Shown in pieces: positions 63,675 to 64,000 of a stretch of DNA of 64,000 nucleotides. A model generated the notes under the pieces. It had not been told where the DNA came from and made no database searches. It saw only the letters and a program-made list of their open reading frames with translations. How positions within the stretch are numbered: position 1 is the stretch's first letter; each line of letters starts with the position of its first letter. The stretch lies in assembly GCA_964484185.1 (NCBI GenBank), contig CAZAEQ010000021.1:1-64000 (forward strand), written 5' to 3'. This DNA comes from F1-120-MAGs238 sp964484185 (GTDB lineage Bacteria > Planctomycetota > Phycisphaerae > Phycisphaerales > UBA1924). The translations under genes were made by a program, and so were the position numbers.

Positions 63675-64000
63675 AAGCTGTTGCAGCTCGACTGGCCATG
63701 CTGGTGCGATGCATCGCGATTCTGCTGGTAGCTCAAGTGTCGCTCAAGACGCACGCCGCGCCGCCTCCGGCAAGCATTGTGTCTGTTGATTTTGGATACA
63801 ACGGCATCATGCCATTTGAGCGATGGGGACCAGTGCGGGTGACCGTGACGGCCAACACGGGCGCATTTACCGGCACCGTCGAAATTCGGTATAGGCAGGA
63901 CATACTCCAGAGCCAGGTTATTTCTGTACCGGCAAGTGCGGCAGCAGGCACAAGTGTTCCAGTCGAAGCGGTCGTGAATTTCCCGCACAAGGTCGACGAC
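63671..64000 (+). CDS. Exported protein, 3' end outside the window
   Basis: The first 110 codons of the next gene in the MoxR operon, starting at GTG 63671 in a GTGA overlap with the VWA gene. A signal peptide is likely (AMLVRCIAILLVAQVSLKTHA, then APPPASIVSVDFGYNG). The visible part continues as beta-rich sequence (VRVTVTANTGAFTGTVEIRY). Family not recognised; the position suggests a periplasmic partner of the VWA proteins. Confidence 0.75.
   Translation, partial: MKAVAARLAMLVRCIAILLVAQVSLKTHAAPPPASIVSVDFGYNGIMPFERWGPVRVTVTANTGAFTGTVEIRYRQDILQSQVISVPASAAAGTSVPVEAVVNFPHKVDD

Overview
The window looks like chromosome from a planctomycete of the class Phycisphaerae. No rRNA gene was seen, so the placement rests on protein families. 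The main signs are six secreted proteins ending in a paired calcium-loop module with an FDYLDFVDAFS-like core and a terminal Gly-Cys (the GC-type dockerin), three exported proteins with PEP-CTERM-like tails, an ECF sigma factor beside a huge Ser/Thr kinase with a beta-propeller sensor, and several planctomycete-style membrane proteins. The DNA is moderately GC-rich. I found no tRNA, rRNA, CRISPR array, intact insertion sequence or prophage.

Layout. 1-4434: truncated ECF sigma factor and its partner kinase. 4586-7259: exported beta-helix protein, small dockerin protein with WxENxGWxN repeats, a terminator, and an orphan MacB/LolD-type ATPase. 7264-10521: SpoIIE-type phosphatase, DUF192 protein and GluQ-RS on the minus strand, then a pterin carbinolamine dehydratase. 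10524-15650: two long paralogous dockerin propeller proteins, divergently transcribed. 15652-21445: HNH endonuclease, a relic of an ABC ATPase gene, a subtilase whose signal peptide is broken by an 11-G tract, a PEP-CTERM-like protein, and a LolCD-type transporter. 21439-29266: SDR oxidoreductase, PfkB-family kinase with an upstream lipoprotein hydrolase, ribosomal protein S1, and a hybrid histidine kinase. 29526-34966: two PEP-CTERM-like proteins, a gene-free stretch rich in palindromes, a low-complexity coiled-coil protein, and an exported fibre-like protein. 34977-38101: DUF433/DUF5615 toxin-antitoxin pair, a 51-residue membrane protein, and UvrB. 38129-41188: two tandem dockerin paralogues. 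41415-47702: MgtC-like protein, zinc peptidase with PDZ domain, and a PadR regulator driving one of two paralogous membrane proteins. 47799-50736: DUF2891 protein and an arsR-arsC-arsM operon. 50804-53461: the sixth dockerin protein. 53768-64000: ABC permease and NHL lipoprotein, followed by a VWA / MoxR / DUF58 / VWA cluster running off the end.

The most notable signals are the poly-G tract that puts the subtilase signal peptide out of frame (a possible ON/OFF switch or a sequencing error), two strong promoters whose -10 box lies six bases before an ATG (predicted leaderless mRNAs for mgtC and arsR, the second with its operator over the start codon), and the palindrome-rich 31.7-32.5 kb stretch next to a gene that seems to have taken up microsatellite-like DNA. 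Functions come from family motifs read by eye; no database search was run.
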